Assembly (NCBI RefSeq): GCF_050510895.1
Contig: NZ_JBNINT010000001.1
Span: 2,418,001-2,482,000, forward strand
Length of the DNA stretch: 64,000 bases
Direction: 5' to 3'
Origin: Pannonibacter phragmitetus_B
Lineage (GTDB): Bacteria; Pseudomonadota; Alphaproteobacteria; Rhizobiales; Stappiaceae
The notes under the pieces were generated by a model. It ran no database searches. It worked only from the letters and a program-made list of their open reading frames with translations, and was not told where the DNA came from. The translations under genes were made by a program, and so were the position numbers. Below are positions 54,429 to 63,549 of this stretch, one piece after another (within the stretch, counting starts at the first letter, position 1; each line of letters opens with the position of its first letter).

Positions 54429-55325
54429 GGCGCCCGTCCTCTTTCATGCCGCCACAAGGCTCTGCGCCCGCTTCATGGGTGTGGTCATGTCCATGGTGAT
54501 GGTGCTCATGATGGTGATGATCATGCCCGTGGTCATGATGGCCATCGCCCGGATGGCAACTGTCGGTGACAGAGCCATCTGCATGGCGCACGCGTCCGTC
54601 GGGCAGATGCTCGTGATCATGGCTGTGCTCATAAACCGCCAGCGCCCCGGCAGCACGGATGCCGAAGAGTTCGCGGTAGGCGCTGGAACGGGCAACATTG
54701 ACCGGCGTGCCCCGGCAGCAGACATGGCCGTTGAGGCAGATGACCTGATCGGTAGCCGCCATCACCACATGCAGGTCATGGGAAATCATCAGGATTCCGC
54801 AACCGATCCGGTCCCGAAGATCCTTGATCAGGTCGTAAAGCAGGATCTCGCCGTTGTAATCCACCCCTGCACCGGCTCGTCCAGGACGAGGAGGTCTGGC
54901 TTGCGGGCAAAGGCACGCGCCAGCAGTGCCCGCTGCATCTCTCCGCCCGAGAGATTGCGCATCTCGGCCTTGATCAGATGGGCGATGCCGGTGGCGGACA
55001 AGGCCTCAAGGGCTTCAGCCTCGGACAGCGGCGAGGTGAGCCGCATGAAGCGGCCAACCGTCAGCGGCAGCGTCCAGTCGATGGCAACCTTCTGCGGCAC
55101 ATAGCCAACGCGCAACCCGTTCTTCCGGGTGGCGGAGCCCTCCGTTGGCACGATGATGCCGAGGGACATCTTGGCCGTGGTGGACTTGCCGGACCCGTTG
55201 GGGCCGATCAGCGTGACGATTTCACGCGGAGCCACGGTCAGATCGACGCCGCGCACCAGCCAGCGGCCGTCGCGCTGCACGCCCGCATTGGACAGTTGGA
55301 TGAGATTGGAACCGCTGGGAGACAA
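54418..55325 (-). CDS. znuC: Zinc ABC transporter ATPase ZnuC, one frameshift, His-rich tail
   Basis: Starts with TTG at 55325 (MSPSGSNLIQLSNAGVQRDG); the only in-frame start, with an upstream stop. Walker A GPNGSGKSTT and signature NLSGGEMQRALLARAF; Walker B LLVLDEPVQG precedes the break in the C-run 54864-54867 (four, expected five), then VDYNGEILLYDLI and the H-loop ISHDLHVVM. The tail is strongly His-rich (HDHGHDHHHHEHHHHGHDH), a possible zinc reservoir. Restored length about 302. Divergent from znuA. Confidence 0.92.
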
Positions 55326-55395
55326 GCCGGTTGCTTTCCAGTGTGAGGATCGGGGTTGCGGGGACTTATCTCATACGTTATACGGTCACGCAAAC

Positions 55396-55414
55396 GATGT
55401 AACAACATAACATC
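55396..55414. promoter_or_regulatory. Candidate Zur box between znuC and znuA
   Basis: GATGTAACAACATAACATC is an imperfect dyad with GATGT/ACATC arms around an AT-rich centre, similar in form to alphaproteobacterial Zur sites, and lies in the divergent promoter region about 65 bases before znuA. Not perfect. Confidence 0.5.
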
Positions 55415-55478
55415 ACAAGTTCTGCCTGACGCACCTCCCGCGCCGGGCCTTTCCCCCGAGGACTGAAGGAGACTTCGC

Positions 55479-56518
55479 ATGTCCCAGACTTCCCGAACCG
55501 GCTCGAAGAGCCGCCTTGTCCGCGCAGCAATGGCCGGGACGGCCCTGATGCTGCTTAGCCTCTCCCCTGCACTCGCCGCGCCCAAGGTCGTCACCTCGAT
55601 CAAGCCGGTGCAAAGCCTTGTTGCCGCCGTCATGGATGGCGTGGGCGAACCTGCCGTCATCGTTGACGGTGCCGCCTCGCCGCATACCTTCGCGCTGAAG
55701 CCCTCGACGGCCAAGCTGATCGCAAATGCGGATGTCGTGTTCTGGGTCGGGCCGGAGCTGGAGCCTTTCCTGGAAAAGCCGCTGGAAACGCTGGGCGAAA
55801 AAGCCGAGGCCATCGAACTTTCGGAAGCGCCGGGCGTCAAAAAGCTGCCAGTGCGCGAGAATGCAAACTTCGAACCGCACCACCACGGCGATGAAGAAGG
55901 CGAAGCCGGTCACGAAGGCCATGATCATGGCTCAGAGGGCAAGGAGGCAGCTGGCCACGATCACGGTCATTCGCATGACCATGGTCACGAAGACGGCGAG
56001 TTTGACGCCCATGTGTGGCTGGATCCGGAGAATGCCAAGGCCATGGCAGATGACATTGCCCACCACCTGTCTGAAGCCGACCCGTCAAATGCAGCCACCT
56101 ATGCTGCCAATGCCAAGATCCTGAAAGAGAAGCTGACGGCGCTTGAAACCGAGCTGACTGCGGAGCTGGAGCCAGTCAAGGACAAGCCCTTCGTCGTCTT
56201 CCATGATGCCTACCAGTATTTCGAAAACCGCTTCGGCGTGCGGGCAGCTGGCTCCGTCACCCTCAGCCCGGAAGTGCAGCCGGGTGCCGAGCGCGTTGCG
56301 GCCCTTCAGGCCAAACTGAAGGACCTGGGTGCCGTCTGCATCTTCTCCGAGCCGCAGTTTGAGCCCAAGCTCGTGAGCGTGCTGATTGAAGGCACGGATG
56401 TGCGCACCGGCGTTCTCGACCCCTCGGCGCGGATGCGGCCAATGGCAAGGACCTCTATTTCGAGGTTGCCCGCAACATGGCCGCCTCACTGAAGACCTGC
56501 CTCTCCGGCCAGGGCTGA
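55479..56518 (+). CDS. znuA: Zinc ABC transporter substrate-binding protein ZnuA, one frameshift
   Basis: A signal peptide (AAMAGTALMLLSLSPALA, cleaved before APKVV) precedes the cluster A-I fold. His ligands are in GAASPHTFALKPS, in a long His/Asp/Glu loop (HGDEEGEAGHEGHDHG and HDHGHSHDHGHED, about 135-170) and in FHDAYQYF. The C-run 56420-56423 (four, expected five) shifts the last 33 residues; repair gives LGADAANGKDLYFEVARNM to TGA at 56516. Restored length about 346. Captures zinc in the periplasm for ZnuBC. Confidence 0.93.
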
Positions 56519-56547
56519 TCGCGTAAACAAGGCAGAGCCGAAACACC

Positions 56548-56574
56548 AAGGGCGCGGAGATGATCCGCGCCCTT
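56548..56574. terminator. Terminator after znuA
   Basis: Eleven-base perfect stem AAGGGCGCGGA / TCCGCGCCCTT with a five-base loop, followed by TATCTT; the left side is A-rich, so it may also end the convergent cysNC transcript. Confidence 0.8.
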
Positions 56575-56598
56575 TATCTTGTCCGGAGCATCCGGAAC

Positions 56599-58536
56599 TC
56601 AGATGCCGTCACCGCCTGTGAAATAGCCGGTTGCAGGAATGAGACCTTCACGGCGCAGGTAATGCAGCACCTCTTCGGCCAGCGCCTCCGGGTCGCGCCC
56701 TGCCGTCCTGAGATGCAGCTCCGGCTTCTCCGGGGCCTCGTAGGGGCTGCTGATGCCAGTGAAATTCGGGATCTCCCCGGCTACTGCCTTGCTGTAGAGC
56801 CCCTTGGGATCACGCGCCTTGCAGTCTTCCAGCGGAGTATCAACGAAGATCTCGACAAACTCGCCCGGTTGCAGCAAGTCTCGCGCCATCTGGCGTTCGG
56901 CCTTGAAGGGCGAGATGAAGGACACCAGCGTAATCATGCCCGCATCAGTGAACAGCCGTGCCACCTCGGCAACCCGGCGGATATTTTCCACCCGGTCGGC
57001 ATCGCTGAAGCCCAGATCCCGGTTGAGGCCGTGGCGCACGTTGTCACCGTCGAGGACATAGGTATGCCGGCCTTCCAGATGCAGCTTCTTCTCCACGATG
57101 GAGGCGATGGTTGACTTGCCGGAGCCTGAAAGGCCGGTGAACCACAGCACCACCGGCTTTTGCCGCAGGCTTTCGCTGCGTGCCGCCTTGTCCACATCCA
57201 GTGCCTGCCAGTGAATGTTGTTGGCCCGGCGCAGCGCATGAGCCACCATGCCCGCTCCCACTGTCGCATTGGTCATGCGGTCAATGAGGATGAAGGCTCC
57301 CATAGTACGGTTAGTGCCGTAGGCCTCGAAAGCGGCTGGAGCCGCGAGCGAAATGTTGCAAAGGCCGATCTCGTTCAGCGCCAGCGTCTTGGCTGCCGTC
57401 TGCTCGAAGGTGTTGACGTTGATCTTGTGGCGGATGTCCGTCACCGACGCGGTGAGCGTACGCGCGCCCATCTTCAGCAGATAGGAGCGGCCCGGAAGCA
57501 GGGCGTCCTCTGCCATCCAGATCACATTAGCCGAAAGCTGGTCTGCCACGTCCGGGCGGGACTGAACGGGAGCCAGTACATCACCCCGGGAAATATCGAT
57601 CTCGTCCTTCAGGACAATGGTGACGGCTTCACCGGTGCCTGCGCTCTGCACATCACCATGAGTTCCAAGAATACGCGTAACCGTCGATGTCTTGCCTGAA
57701 GCGGCAACAACCAGTCCATCGCCAACGGCCACGCGCCCGCTGGCGATGGTGCCGGAATAGCCGCGGAAGTCGAGGTTCGGACGGTTCACCCACTGCACCG
57801 GAAACCGGAAAGCTTGACCGGTCCCGGCAAGGCTCACATCGACGCTTTCCAGATGCTGAAGAAGCACCGGACCGTCGTACCAGGGCATGCGGGCGCTGCG
57901 GGTGGTGACGTTATCGCCGTAGCGGGCAGAGATGGGAATCGCCTGCAGCGTCTCAAACCCGAAGCTCTGGGCCAGCTCTTCAAACGCTTCCCGGATCTCG
58001 TCGAAACGGTCCTGCGAGAAGTCGACCAGATCGATCTTGTTCACTGCCAGCACCGCGTGGCGGATGCCCAGCAGAGACGCAATGAAGGCATGACGGCGGG
58101 TCTGGGTCATCAGCCCGTGACGGGCATCCACCAGCAGAACGGCGAGGTCGGCGGTGGAAGCACCGGTCGCCATGTTGCGTGTGTATTGCTCGTGGCCCGG
58201 CGTATCGGCGACGATGAATTTGCGCTTGTCGGTGGCAAAGAAGCGGTAGGCGACATCGATGGTGATGCCCTGCTCGCGCTCAGCCTCAAGACCATCAACC
58301 AGCAGGGCAAGGTCCATGTCCTCGCCCACGGTGCCGTGCTTGCGGCTGTCCTTTTCGAGTGCCGCCAGCTGGTCCTCGAAGATCAGCTTGGTGTCATAGA
58401 GCAGGCGCCCGATCAGCGTTGACTTGCCGTCATCCACGCTGCCGCAGGTGAGGAAGCGGAGCTGGTCCTTGTTTTCCTGCGAGCGGATATAGTCGAGCAC
58501 GGCCTCTTCGGACGTGAGGTTTTCGGAAAAATCCAT
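56599..58536 (-). CDS. cysN/C: Fused sulfate adenylyltransferase subunit 1 / APS kinase (CysN/CysC)
   Basis: 645 residues. GTPase half (about 1-430): GSVDDGKSTLIGRLLYD (G1), DTPGHEQYTRNMATGAS (G3), NKIDLVDF (G4). APS kinase half: WFTGLSGSGKSTIASIVE P-loop (about 460), VLDGDNVRHGLNRDLGFS and the FVDTPLEDCKARDPKGLY segment. Makes APS and PAPS from sulfate with CysD. The ATG is two bases after the cysD stop. No frame disruption. The fused CysNC form is common in rhizobia. Confidence 0.96.
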   Translation of the reverse strand: MDFSENLTSEEAVLDYIRSQENKDQLRFLTCGSVDDGKSTLIGRLLYDTKLIFEDQLAALEKDSRKHGTVGEDMDLALLVDGLEAEREQGITIDVAYRFFATDKRKFIVADTPGHEQYTRNMATGASTADLAVLLVDARHGLMTQTRRHAFIASLLGIRHAVLAVNKIDLVDFSQDRFDEIREAFEELAQSFGFETLQAIPISARYGDNVTTRSARMPWYDGPVLLQHLESVDVSLAGTGQAFRFPVQWVNRPNLDFRGYSGTIASGRVAVGDGLVVAASGKTSTVTRILGTHGDVQSAGTGEAVTIVLKDEIDISRGDVLAPVQSRPDVADQLSANVIWMAEDALLPGRSYLLKMGARTLTASVTDIRHKINVNTFEQTAAKTLALNEIGLCNISLAAPAAFEAYGTNRTMGAFILIDRMTNATVGAGMVAHALRRANNIHWQALDVDKAARSESLRQKPVVLWFTGLSGSGKSTIASIVEKKLHLEGRHTYVLDGDNVRHGLNRDLGFSDADRVENIRRVAEVARLFTDAGMITLVSFISPFKAERQMARDLLQPGEFVEIFVDTPLEDCKARDPKGLYSKAVAGEIPNFTGISSPYEAPEKPELHLRTAGRDPEALAEEVLHYLRREGLIPATGYFTGGDGI

Positions 58537-58538
58537 GA

Positions 58539-59444
58539 TCAGAAATACCCCTCGCGCTTCTTCTTTTCCATCGAGGCGCTGTCGTCGTGGTCAATCAACC
58601 GGCCGGAGCGTTCGGAGGTGCGGGCGATCAGCATCTCGCGCAGGACTGCGGGAAGCGTATCAGCCTGTGATTCAATCGCGCCTGTCAGCGGATAACAGCC
58701 GAGTGTGCGGAAGCGGACAGACTTTTCCTCCACCGTCTCCCCGGCCCGCAGCTTCATCCGGTCGTCATCGACCATGATCAGCATGCCATCGCGCTCCACC
58801 ACCGGGCGGGTGGCAGCATAATAGAGCGGCACCATGGGGATGTTTTCCGCCAGGATGTACTGCCAGATGTCCAGCTCGGTCCAGTTGGACAGCGGGAAGG
58901 CGCGGATGGATTCACCCTTCGCCACGCGGGCGTTGTAGAGGTTCCACAATTCCGGCCGCTGGTTCTTCGGGTCCCATGTGTGGGCTGCCGTGCGGAAAGA
59001 AAAGACGCGTTCCTTGGCCCGGGACTTTTCCTCGTCGCGCCGTGCGCCGCCAAAGGCCGCATCGAATCCATATTTCGTCAGCGCCTGCTTCAGCGACTCG
59101 GTCTTCATGATGTGAGTATGGACCTGCGAACCATGGTCGAAGGGACTGATGTTCTGCGCCAGCCCATCAGGGTTGGTGTGAACGATCAGTTCCAACCCGA
59201 GCCGCTTCGCGGTTTCGTCGCGGAAGGTGATCATCTCGCGGAACTTCCAGCCCGTGTCCACATGCAGGAAGGGGAAAGGCGGCTTGGAAGGATAAAAGGC
59301 CTTCATCGCCAGATGGAGCATCACGGAGGAGTCCTTGCCGATGGAGTAGAGCATCACCGGATTGCGGAACTCTGCCGCCACCTCCCGGATGATGTGAATG
59401 CTCTCCGCCTCAAGACGCCGGAGATTGCTGAGCCGGTCTGACAT
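58539..59444 (-). CDS. cysD: Sulfate adenylyltransferase subunit 2
   Basis: 301 residues. ATP-PPase fold: LYSIGKDSSVMLHLAMKAFYP (PP-loop SxGKDS), AFGGARRDEEKSRAKERVFS, PLSNWTELDIWQYI. Provides the catalytic ATP sulfurylase activity, driven by CysN GTP hydrolysis. First gene of cysDNC, the assimilatory or sulfation pathway. The preceding 240 bases (59445-59685) show no gene or clear site. Confidence 0.97.
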   Translation of the reverse strand: MSDRLSNLRRLEAESIHIIREVAAEFRNPVMLYSIGKDSSVMLHLAMKAFYPSKPPFPFLHVDTGWKFREMITFRDETAKRLGLELIVHTNPDGLAQNISPFDHGSQVHTHIMKTESLKQALTKYGFDAAFGGARRDEEKSRAKERVFSFRTAAHTWDPKNQRPELWNLYNARVAKGESIRAFPLSNWTELDIWQYILAENIPMVPLYYAATRPVVERDGMLIMVDDDRMKLRAGETVEEKSVRFRTLGCYPLTGAIESQADTLPAVLREMLIARTSERSGRLIDHDDSASMEKKKREGYF

Positions 59445-59685
59445 GCGATTGCCTTTCCCTCTTTCCGGCCGCTGGCTGAAGCACCGGAAACGTGGGCGAG
59501 AGACTACCGGGCACAGCTTCCGGGCATAAGAAACAGTTTTGCGCAGAATGCGGGATGCAGGACCTTTAGTGCCGCCTTTTGCGGTTCTGGGAGAAATCCC
59601 TTCGGCAGCATCAATTCATGCCCGTGATAAGGGCGCGGGCTTGGACTCAGGCCGCACCTGCCGCAGCCGGGCATGTATCAATCGG

Positions 59686-60607
59686 TCAGCGCGCCTTTTC
59701 AGCGGCAAAACGCAGGCAGGCCTGCATGAGGATCAGCGCCGGTGTCGGCGGCGTGTCGGCGCGGGTGGTCAACCCCACGGGGCCCAGCGTTTCCGCCGTC
59801 TTCACCGGCAGTTCGACAAGATCGCCATTGGCAATGTCGCGGGCAACCACGCCGCTGGAAATGATCCACACAGCATCGCTGTCCAGCGTATAAATGCGCC
59901 CGAAGGTGTCGGAGATTGTCTCCACCCGCTTTGGCAAATGGGTGACGCCGTTGGCAATCAGCAGCCGCTCCACATAGGGCCGTATGATCGCCTCTCGCGT
60001 TGGATAAAGCACGGTGTAATCCGCAATCCGCAACAGGTCTGCCAAAGGTTCGTCCAATAGCGGATGCCCACGGCGCACCACAAGCGACACGCTTTCGGAA
60101 TACAGATGCGTAAAGGAGAGGCCCTGCATCTGTTCAGGATCCGCAAGCCGCCCGACAACCAGGTCCAGTTCGCCCACTCTCAGACGGCCCAGCAGAAAAC
60201 GGTTCGGCCCAGTTTCCATGGTCAGCACCGTGCCGATGGCTTCTGCCTCGAAACGCTGCACCGCCTCCGGAAAGATACGCGCCGCAACGCTTGGCAGGAC
60301 CCCTACATTCAGGAACGAGATCCCCCGACATGCGCGCCTGCGCCACGCTGTCGAGCCCCTGCTTCAGCGCAGCGAGGCTCGCTCCAGCATAATGCAGCAG
60401 CACGTCGCCGAACTGGGTCAATTCCACACCCTTGCGCGAGCGCTCGAACAGGCGCACGCCCAGGATTTCCTCCAGCTCCTTCAGTGTCTTGGATACGGCC
60501 GGCTGAGTGATGGCCAGCGCATCGGCCGCCTTCACGAGGCTTCGCCTGCGAGCCACTTCCAGAAAGCACTGGATGTGGCGGTATTTCACCCGGCCATCAA
60601 TGATCAT
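59686..60607 (-). CDS. pcaQ: LysR-family regulator of protocatechuate genes (PcaQ-like), one frameshift
   Basis: ATG 60607 (MIIDGRVKYRHIQCFLEVARRRSLVKAADAL). HTH with TQPAVSKTLKELEEILGVRLFERSRKG. The frame changes in the C-run 60322-60326 (five seen, four expected), restoring MSGISFLNVGVLPSVAARIFPEAV and a normal effector domain; about 306 residues. The N-terminal match to PcaQ and the divergent pcaDCHGB operon make it the activator of that operon, with carboxymuconolactone/oxoadipate-type inducers as in rhizobia. Confidence 0.9.
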
Positions 60608-60617
60608 CCATTCCCTC

Positions 60618-60657
60618 CGGTTATGCTGATTATCTGATTTGTCATTTTACATAACCG
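60618..60657. promoter_or_regulatory. Wide inverted repeat in the pcaQ/pcaD divergent region
   Basis: CGGTTATG (60618-60625) and CATAACCG (60650-60657) are perfect eight-base inverted repeats separated by 24 bases. The ATAACC/GGTTAT half-sites resemble known PcaQ targets, so this is a likely PcaQ binding region, though the spacing is unusually wide. Confidence 0.55.
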
Positions 60658-60738
60658 ATGAATGAATGAAATAGTCTGCCCCAGGAGAGGACGCGCCACG
60701 CAAGTGGATCGCGGCAAGAGGGAGAGAGTGCGTTGCAG

Positions 60739-61527
60739 ATGATCCGCGCAAACGGTGTGTGCCTGCATGTGAGCGACAGCGGCGAGCGGCACTTGCCCGT
60801 TATCGTTTTCGCCAATTCGCTTGGCACGGACTTCCGCTCATGGGACCAGGTGGCGGCGCATTACTCCGGCAAGTTCCGCATCCTGCGCTATGACATGCGC
60901 GGCCACGGCCTGTCCGAATGCCCCGATGGCCCCTATTCCATTGAGGATCTCGTCGCCGATCTCGATCAGCTACTGGCCGCGCTCGGCATCACCTCTGCAA
61001 TCGTCGTGGGTCTGTCCGTGGGCGGACTGGTGGCACAGGGGCTGGCGGCGCTGCGCCCCGGTCTGGTTCGGGCCGCCGTCTTCAGCAATACTGCTGCCAA
61101 GGTGGGCACGGCCGAAATGTGGAGCCAGCGCATCGCAGCGATTGAAGCGGGCGGGATCGCCTCACTCTCGGAGCCCATTCTGGAACGCTGGTTCTCTGCC
61201 GCCTTCCGTCAGAGCCGCCCGGACGAACTGACCGGCTGGCGCGCCATGCTCACCCGCACCACGCGGGAGGGCTACATTGGTATCTGCCATGCGCTGGCTG
61301 GCGCCGATCTCACCGCCTCCACGGCAAAACTGAAGCTGCCGGTGCTGGTGATTGCAGGCAGCGAAGATGGATCGACCCCGCCGGATCTGGTGCGCGGCAC
61401 CGCCAACCTCATTGAAGGCGCCCGTTTCACCCTCATCGATGGCGCCGGACATATCCCTTGTGTCGAGGCGCCAGAGGCCTTCTGTGCTGCCGTTGATCGT
61501 TTCCTTGAGGAGCATTCCCTTGTCTGA
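60739..61527 (+). CDS. pcaD: 3-oxoadipate enol-lactonase
   Basis: 262 residues from ATG 60739 (MIRANGVCLHVSDSG); a TTG two codons earlier (60733) is the alternative. Alpha/beta hydrolase: VFANSLGTDFRSWDQV, DMRGHGLSE, GLSVGGLVAQGLA (nucleophile Ser) and GAGHIPCVEAPEAF with the catalytic His. Hydrolyses 3-oxoadipate enol-lactone to 3-oxoadipate. First gene of the pca operon after the divergent regulator. Confidence 0.94.
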   Translation: MIRANGVCLHVSDSGERHLPVIVFANSLGTDFRSWDQVAAHYSGKFRILRYDMRGHGLSECPDGPYSIEDLVADLDQLLAALGITSAIVVGLSVGGLVAQGLAALRPGLVRAAVFSNTAAKVGTAEMWSQRIAAIEAGGIASLSEPILERWFSAAFRQSRPDELTGWRAMLTRTTREGYIGICHALAGADLTASTAKLKLPVLVIAGSEDGSTPPDLVRGTANLIEGARFTLIDGAGHIPCVEAPEAFCAAVDRFLEEHSLV

Positions 61528-61964
61528 CCGTTCCCCGGCTCTCGCCATGCCACCGGCATGAAGACCCGCCGCTCCGTTCTGGGTGATTCCCACGTGGACC
61601 GGGCCATTGCCAATCAGACGCCCTTTGACGAGGATTTCCAGACACTGATCGTGGAAAGCGCATGGGGCACGGTCTGGGCCGATGACAGCCTGACGAAGCG
61701 CGAGCGCAGCCTTGTCACCATTGCCCTGCTGGCCGGGCTCGGCCACCATGAGGAACTGGCCATGCACGTGCGGGCCAGCGCCAACACGGGAGCCAGCGCG
61801 CGCGACATCCGCGAGGCGCTGCTGCATGTGGCGATCTACGCGGGGTGCCCGCGGCCAACACCGCTTTCAAGATTGCCCGCGAAACCCTCGCCGCCAATGG
61901 GCGGATGGGCGAAGTGGAGGAAATGCGCAAACCTGCTGATCTGGACCAGGGAGGCCAGTCATGA
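61520..61964 (+). CDS. pcaC: 4-carboxymuconolactone decarboxylase, two probable frameshifts
   Basis: The best start is TTG 61520, overlapping the pcaD stop and behind AGGAG, giving MSDRSPALAMP-GMKTRRSVLGDSHVDRA, as in other PcaC proteins. This needs one extra C near 61548 (ATGCCACC expected ATGCCCACC); the simple alternative start is ATG 61558. A second break lies in the G-run 61842-61845 (four, expected five): repair gives AIYAGVPAANTAFKIARETLAANGR and a stop at 61964 overlapping pcaH (ATGA). RERSLVTIALLAGLG and EELAMHVRASANTGAS are the CMD signature. Converts 4-carboxymuconolactone to 3-oxoadipate enol-lactone. Confidence 0.87.
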
Positions 61965-62713
61965 GCGAGAGCCCAAACAATTTTCCGCGCCCGGGACTGG
62001 GCGACTACTACCAGCGCGAATTGTCGATGCATCCGCCTGCCTATGCGCCAGGCTACAAGAGCTCTGTCCTGCGCTCGCCGCAGAAGGCGCTTCTGTCGCT
62101 GGAACAGGGCATGGGCGAGATCACAGGTCCGGCCTTCAACCACAACGACCTCGGTCCGCTCGACAATGACATGATCCTCAACTACGCCAAGACGGGAGAG
62201 CCCATCGGCGAGCGGATCGTGGTGCATGGCCGCGTGCTGGACGAGAACGGGCGCGGGCTGCCGGAAGTGCTGGTGGAAGCCTGGCAGGCGAATGCTGGCG
62301 GGCGCTACCGCCATAAGAAGGACACCTATCTCGCCCCGATCGACCCGAACTTCGGCGGCTGCGGCCGCACCCTGACGGACGAGAACGGCTACTATTTCTT
62401 CCGCACCATCAAACCGGGGCCCTACCCCTGGCGCAACTACATCAACAGCTGGCGCCCGGCCCATATCCATTTCTCGGTGTTCGGTCATTCCTTCACCCAG
62501 CGCCTGATCACCCAGATGTATTTCGAGGGCGACCCGCTGATCGACATCTGCCCGATCGTCAAGACCATCCCGGATGCTGGCGCTATCGAGCGGCTGATCG
62601 CCCCGCTGGACATGAAGGCCTCTGCCCCTCTCGACTACCGGGCCTACCGCTTCGACATCGTGCTGCGCGGCCGCCGCTCCACGCTTTTCGAAAACCGTCT
62701 GGAAGGAAACTGA
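61961..62713 (+). CDS. pcaH: Protocatechuate 3,4-dioxygenase beta subunit
   Basis: 250 residues. Intradiol dioxygenase: GRVLDENGRGLPEVLVEAWQANAGGRY, LTDENGYYFFRTIKPGPYPW and SWRPAHIHFSVFGHSF, with the iron-ligand Tyr (two) and His (two) of the family. The beta subunit carries the iron. Cleaves protocatechuate to 3-carboxy-cis,cis-muconate. Start ATG overlaps pcaC stop. Confidence 0.97.
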   Translation: MSESPNNFPRPGLGDYYQRELSMHPPAYAPGYKSSVLRSPQKALLSLEQGMGEITGPAFNHNDLGPLDNDMILNYAKTGEPIGERIVVHGRVLDENGRGLPEVLVEAWQANAGGRYRHKKDTYLAPIDPNFGGCGRTLTDENGYYFFRTIKPGPYPWRNYINSWRPAHIHFSVFGHSFTQRLITQMYFEGDPLIDICPIVKTIPDAGAIERLIAPLDMKASAPLDYRAYRFDIVLRGRRSTLFENRLEGN

Positions 62714-62716
62714 GCC

Positions 62717-63343
62717 ATGGTTCTGCCGCTTCCCTATCTTCAGGAAACCGCCAGCCAGACGGCAGGCCCCTATGTCCACATCGGCCTTGCCCCGCAGGCG
62801 GCCGGGTTCGACATTTTCGAGAAGAACTTCTCCCATGTGGTGGCCGGGCCAGACACGCGCGGCGAGCGCATCCGCATCGAGGGACGCGTCTTCGACGGCT
62901 CCGGCACGCCGCTGAAGGATGTGCTGATCGAAAGCTGGCAGGCCAACAGCGATGGCCGCTACAACCACCCCGAAGACAAGGGGCCGGGTCAGCTTGACCC
63001 TGACTTCCGGGGATGGGGCCGCAGCTGCTCGGATTTCGACACCGGCGTTTTCGTCATCGAGACCATCAAGCCCGGCTCCGTCCGGTGGCGGGATGGGCGT
63101 CCGCAGGCCCCGCACATCAGCCTGTGGATCGTCGCACGCGGCATCAATATCGGCCTCAATACCCGGCTCTATTTCTCCGATGAAGAAGAGGCCAATGCCA
63201 AGGACCCGGTCATCAACCTCGTGGAACACCCGGTGCGCCGCAAGACGCTGATCGCCCAGCGCGGGGAGCGGAATGGCGAGGTGGTCTACACCTTCGACAT
63301 CCACATCCAGGGCGAAAACGAGACGGTGTTCTTCGACATCTGA
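62717..63343 (+). CDS. pcaG: Protocatechuate 3,4-dioxygenase alpha subunit
   Basis: 208 residues, three bases after pcaH. YLQETASQTAGPYVHIGL and GRVFDGSGTPLKDVLIESWQANSDGRYNHP are typical of the alpha subunit, which shares the fold but lacks iron. HISLWIVARGINIGLNTRLYF completes it. Structural partner of PcaH. A strong terminator follows before pcaB. Confidence 0.96.
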   Translation: MVLPLPYLQETASQTAGPYVHIGLAPQAAGFDIFEKNFSHVVAGPDTRGERIRIEGRVFDGSGTPLKDVLIESWQANSDGRYNHPEDKGPGQLDPDFRGWGRSCSDFDTGVFVIETIKPGSVRWRDGRPQAPHISLWIVARGINIGLNTRLYFSDEEEANAKDPVINLVEHPVRRKTLIAQRGERNGEVVYTFDIHIQGENETVFFDI

Positions 63344-63417
63344 TCGCAGGCGGGCAAGATACGGTCCTGACCAGGGGTGATTCACATAGCCCTCAAACCC
63401 TGATCAGGCACCGTGCA

Positions 63418-63453
63418 TGGGGCCGGGCCACCCCGGCCCGGCCCCAGCTTTTT
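63418..63453 (+). terminator. Terminator between pcaG and pcaB
   Basis: Eleven- to twelve-base GC-rich stem (GGGGCCGGGCC / GGCCCGGCCCC) with a five-base loop, followed by AGCTTTTT. It would reduce read-through into pcaB. Confidence 0.85.
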
Positions 63454-63549
63454 CTACGAAGCTCCGGCGCCCGGCTCGCCCTTGGCGGGCCCTTGTCATT
63501 CCGGTACCAATACGCACCAGCGCCATTTCCGGCCGCAACAGGGACAGCT

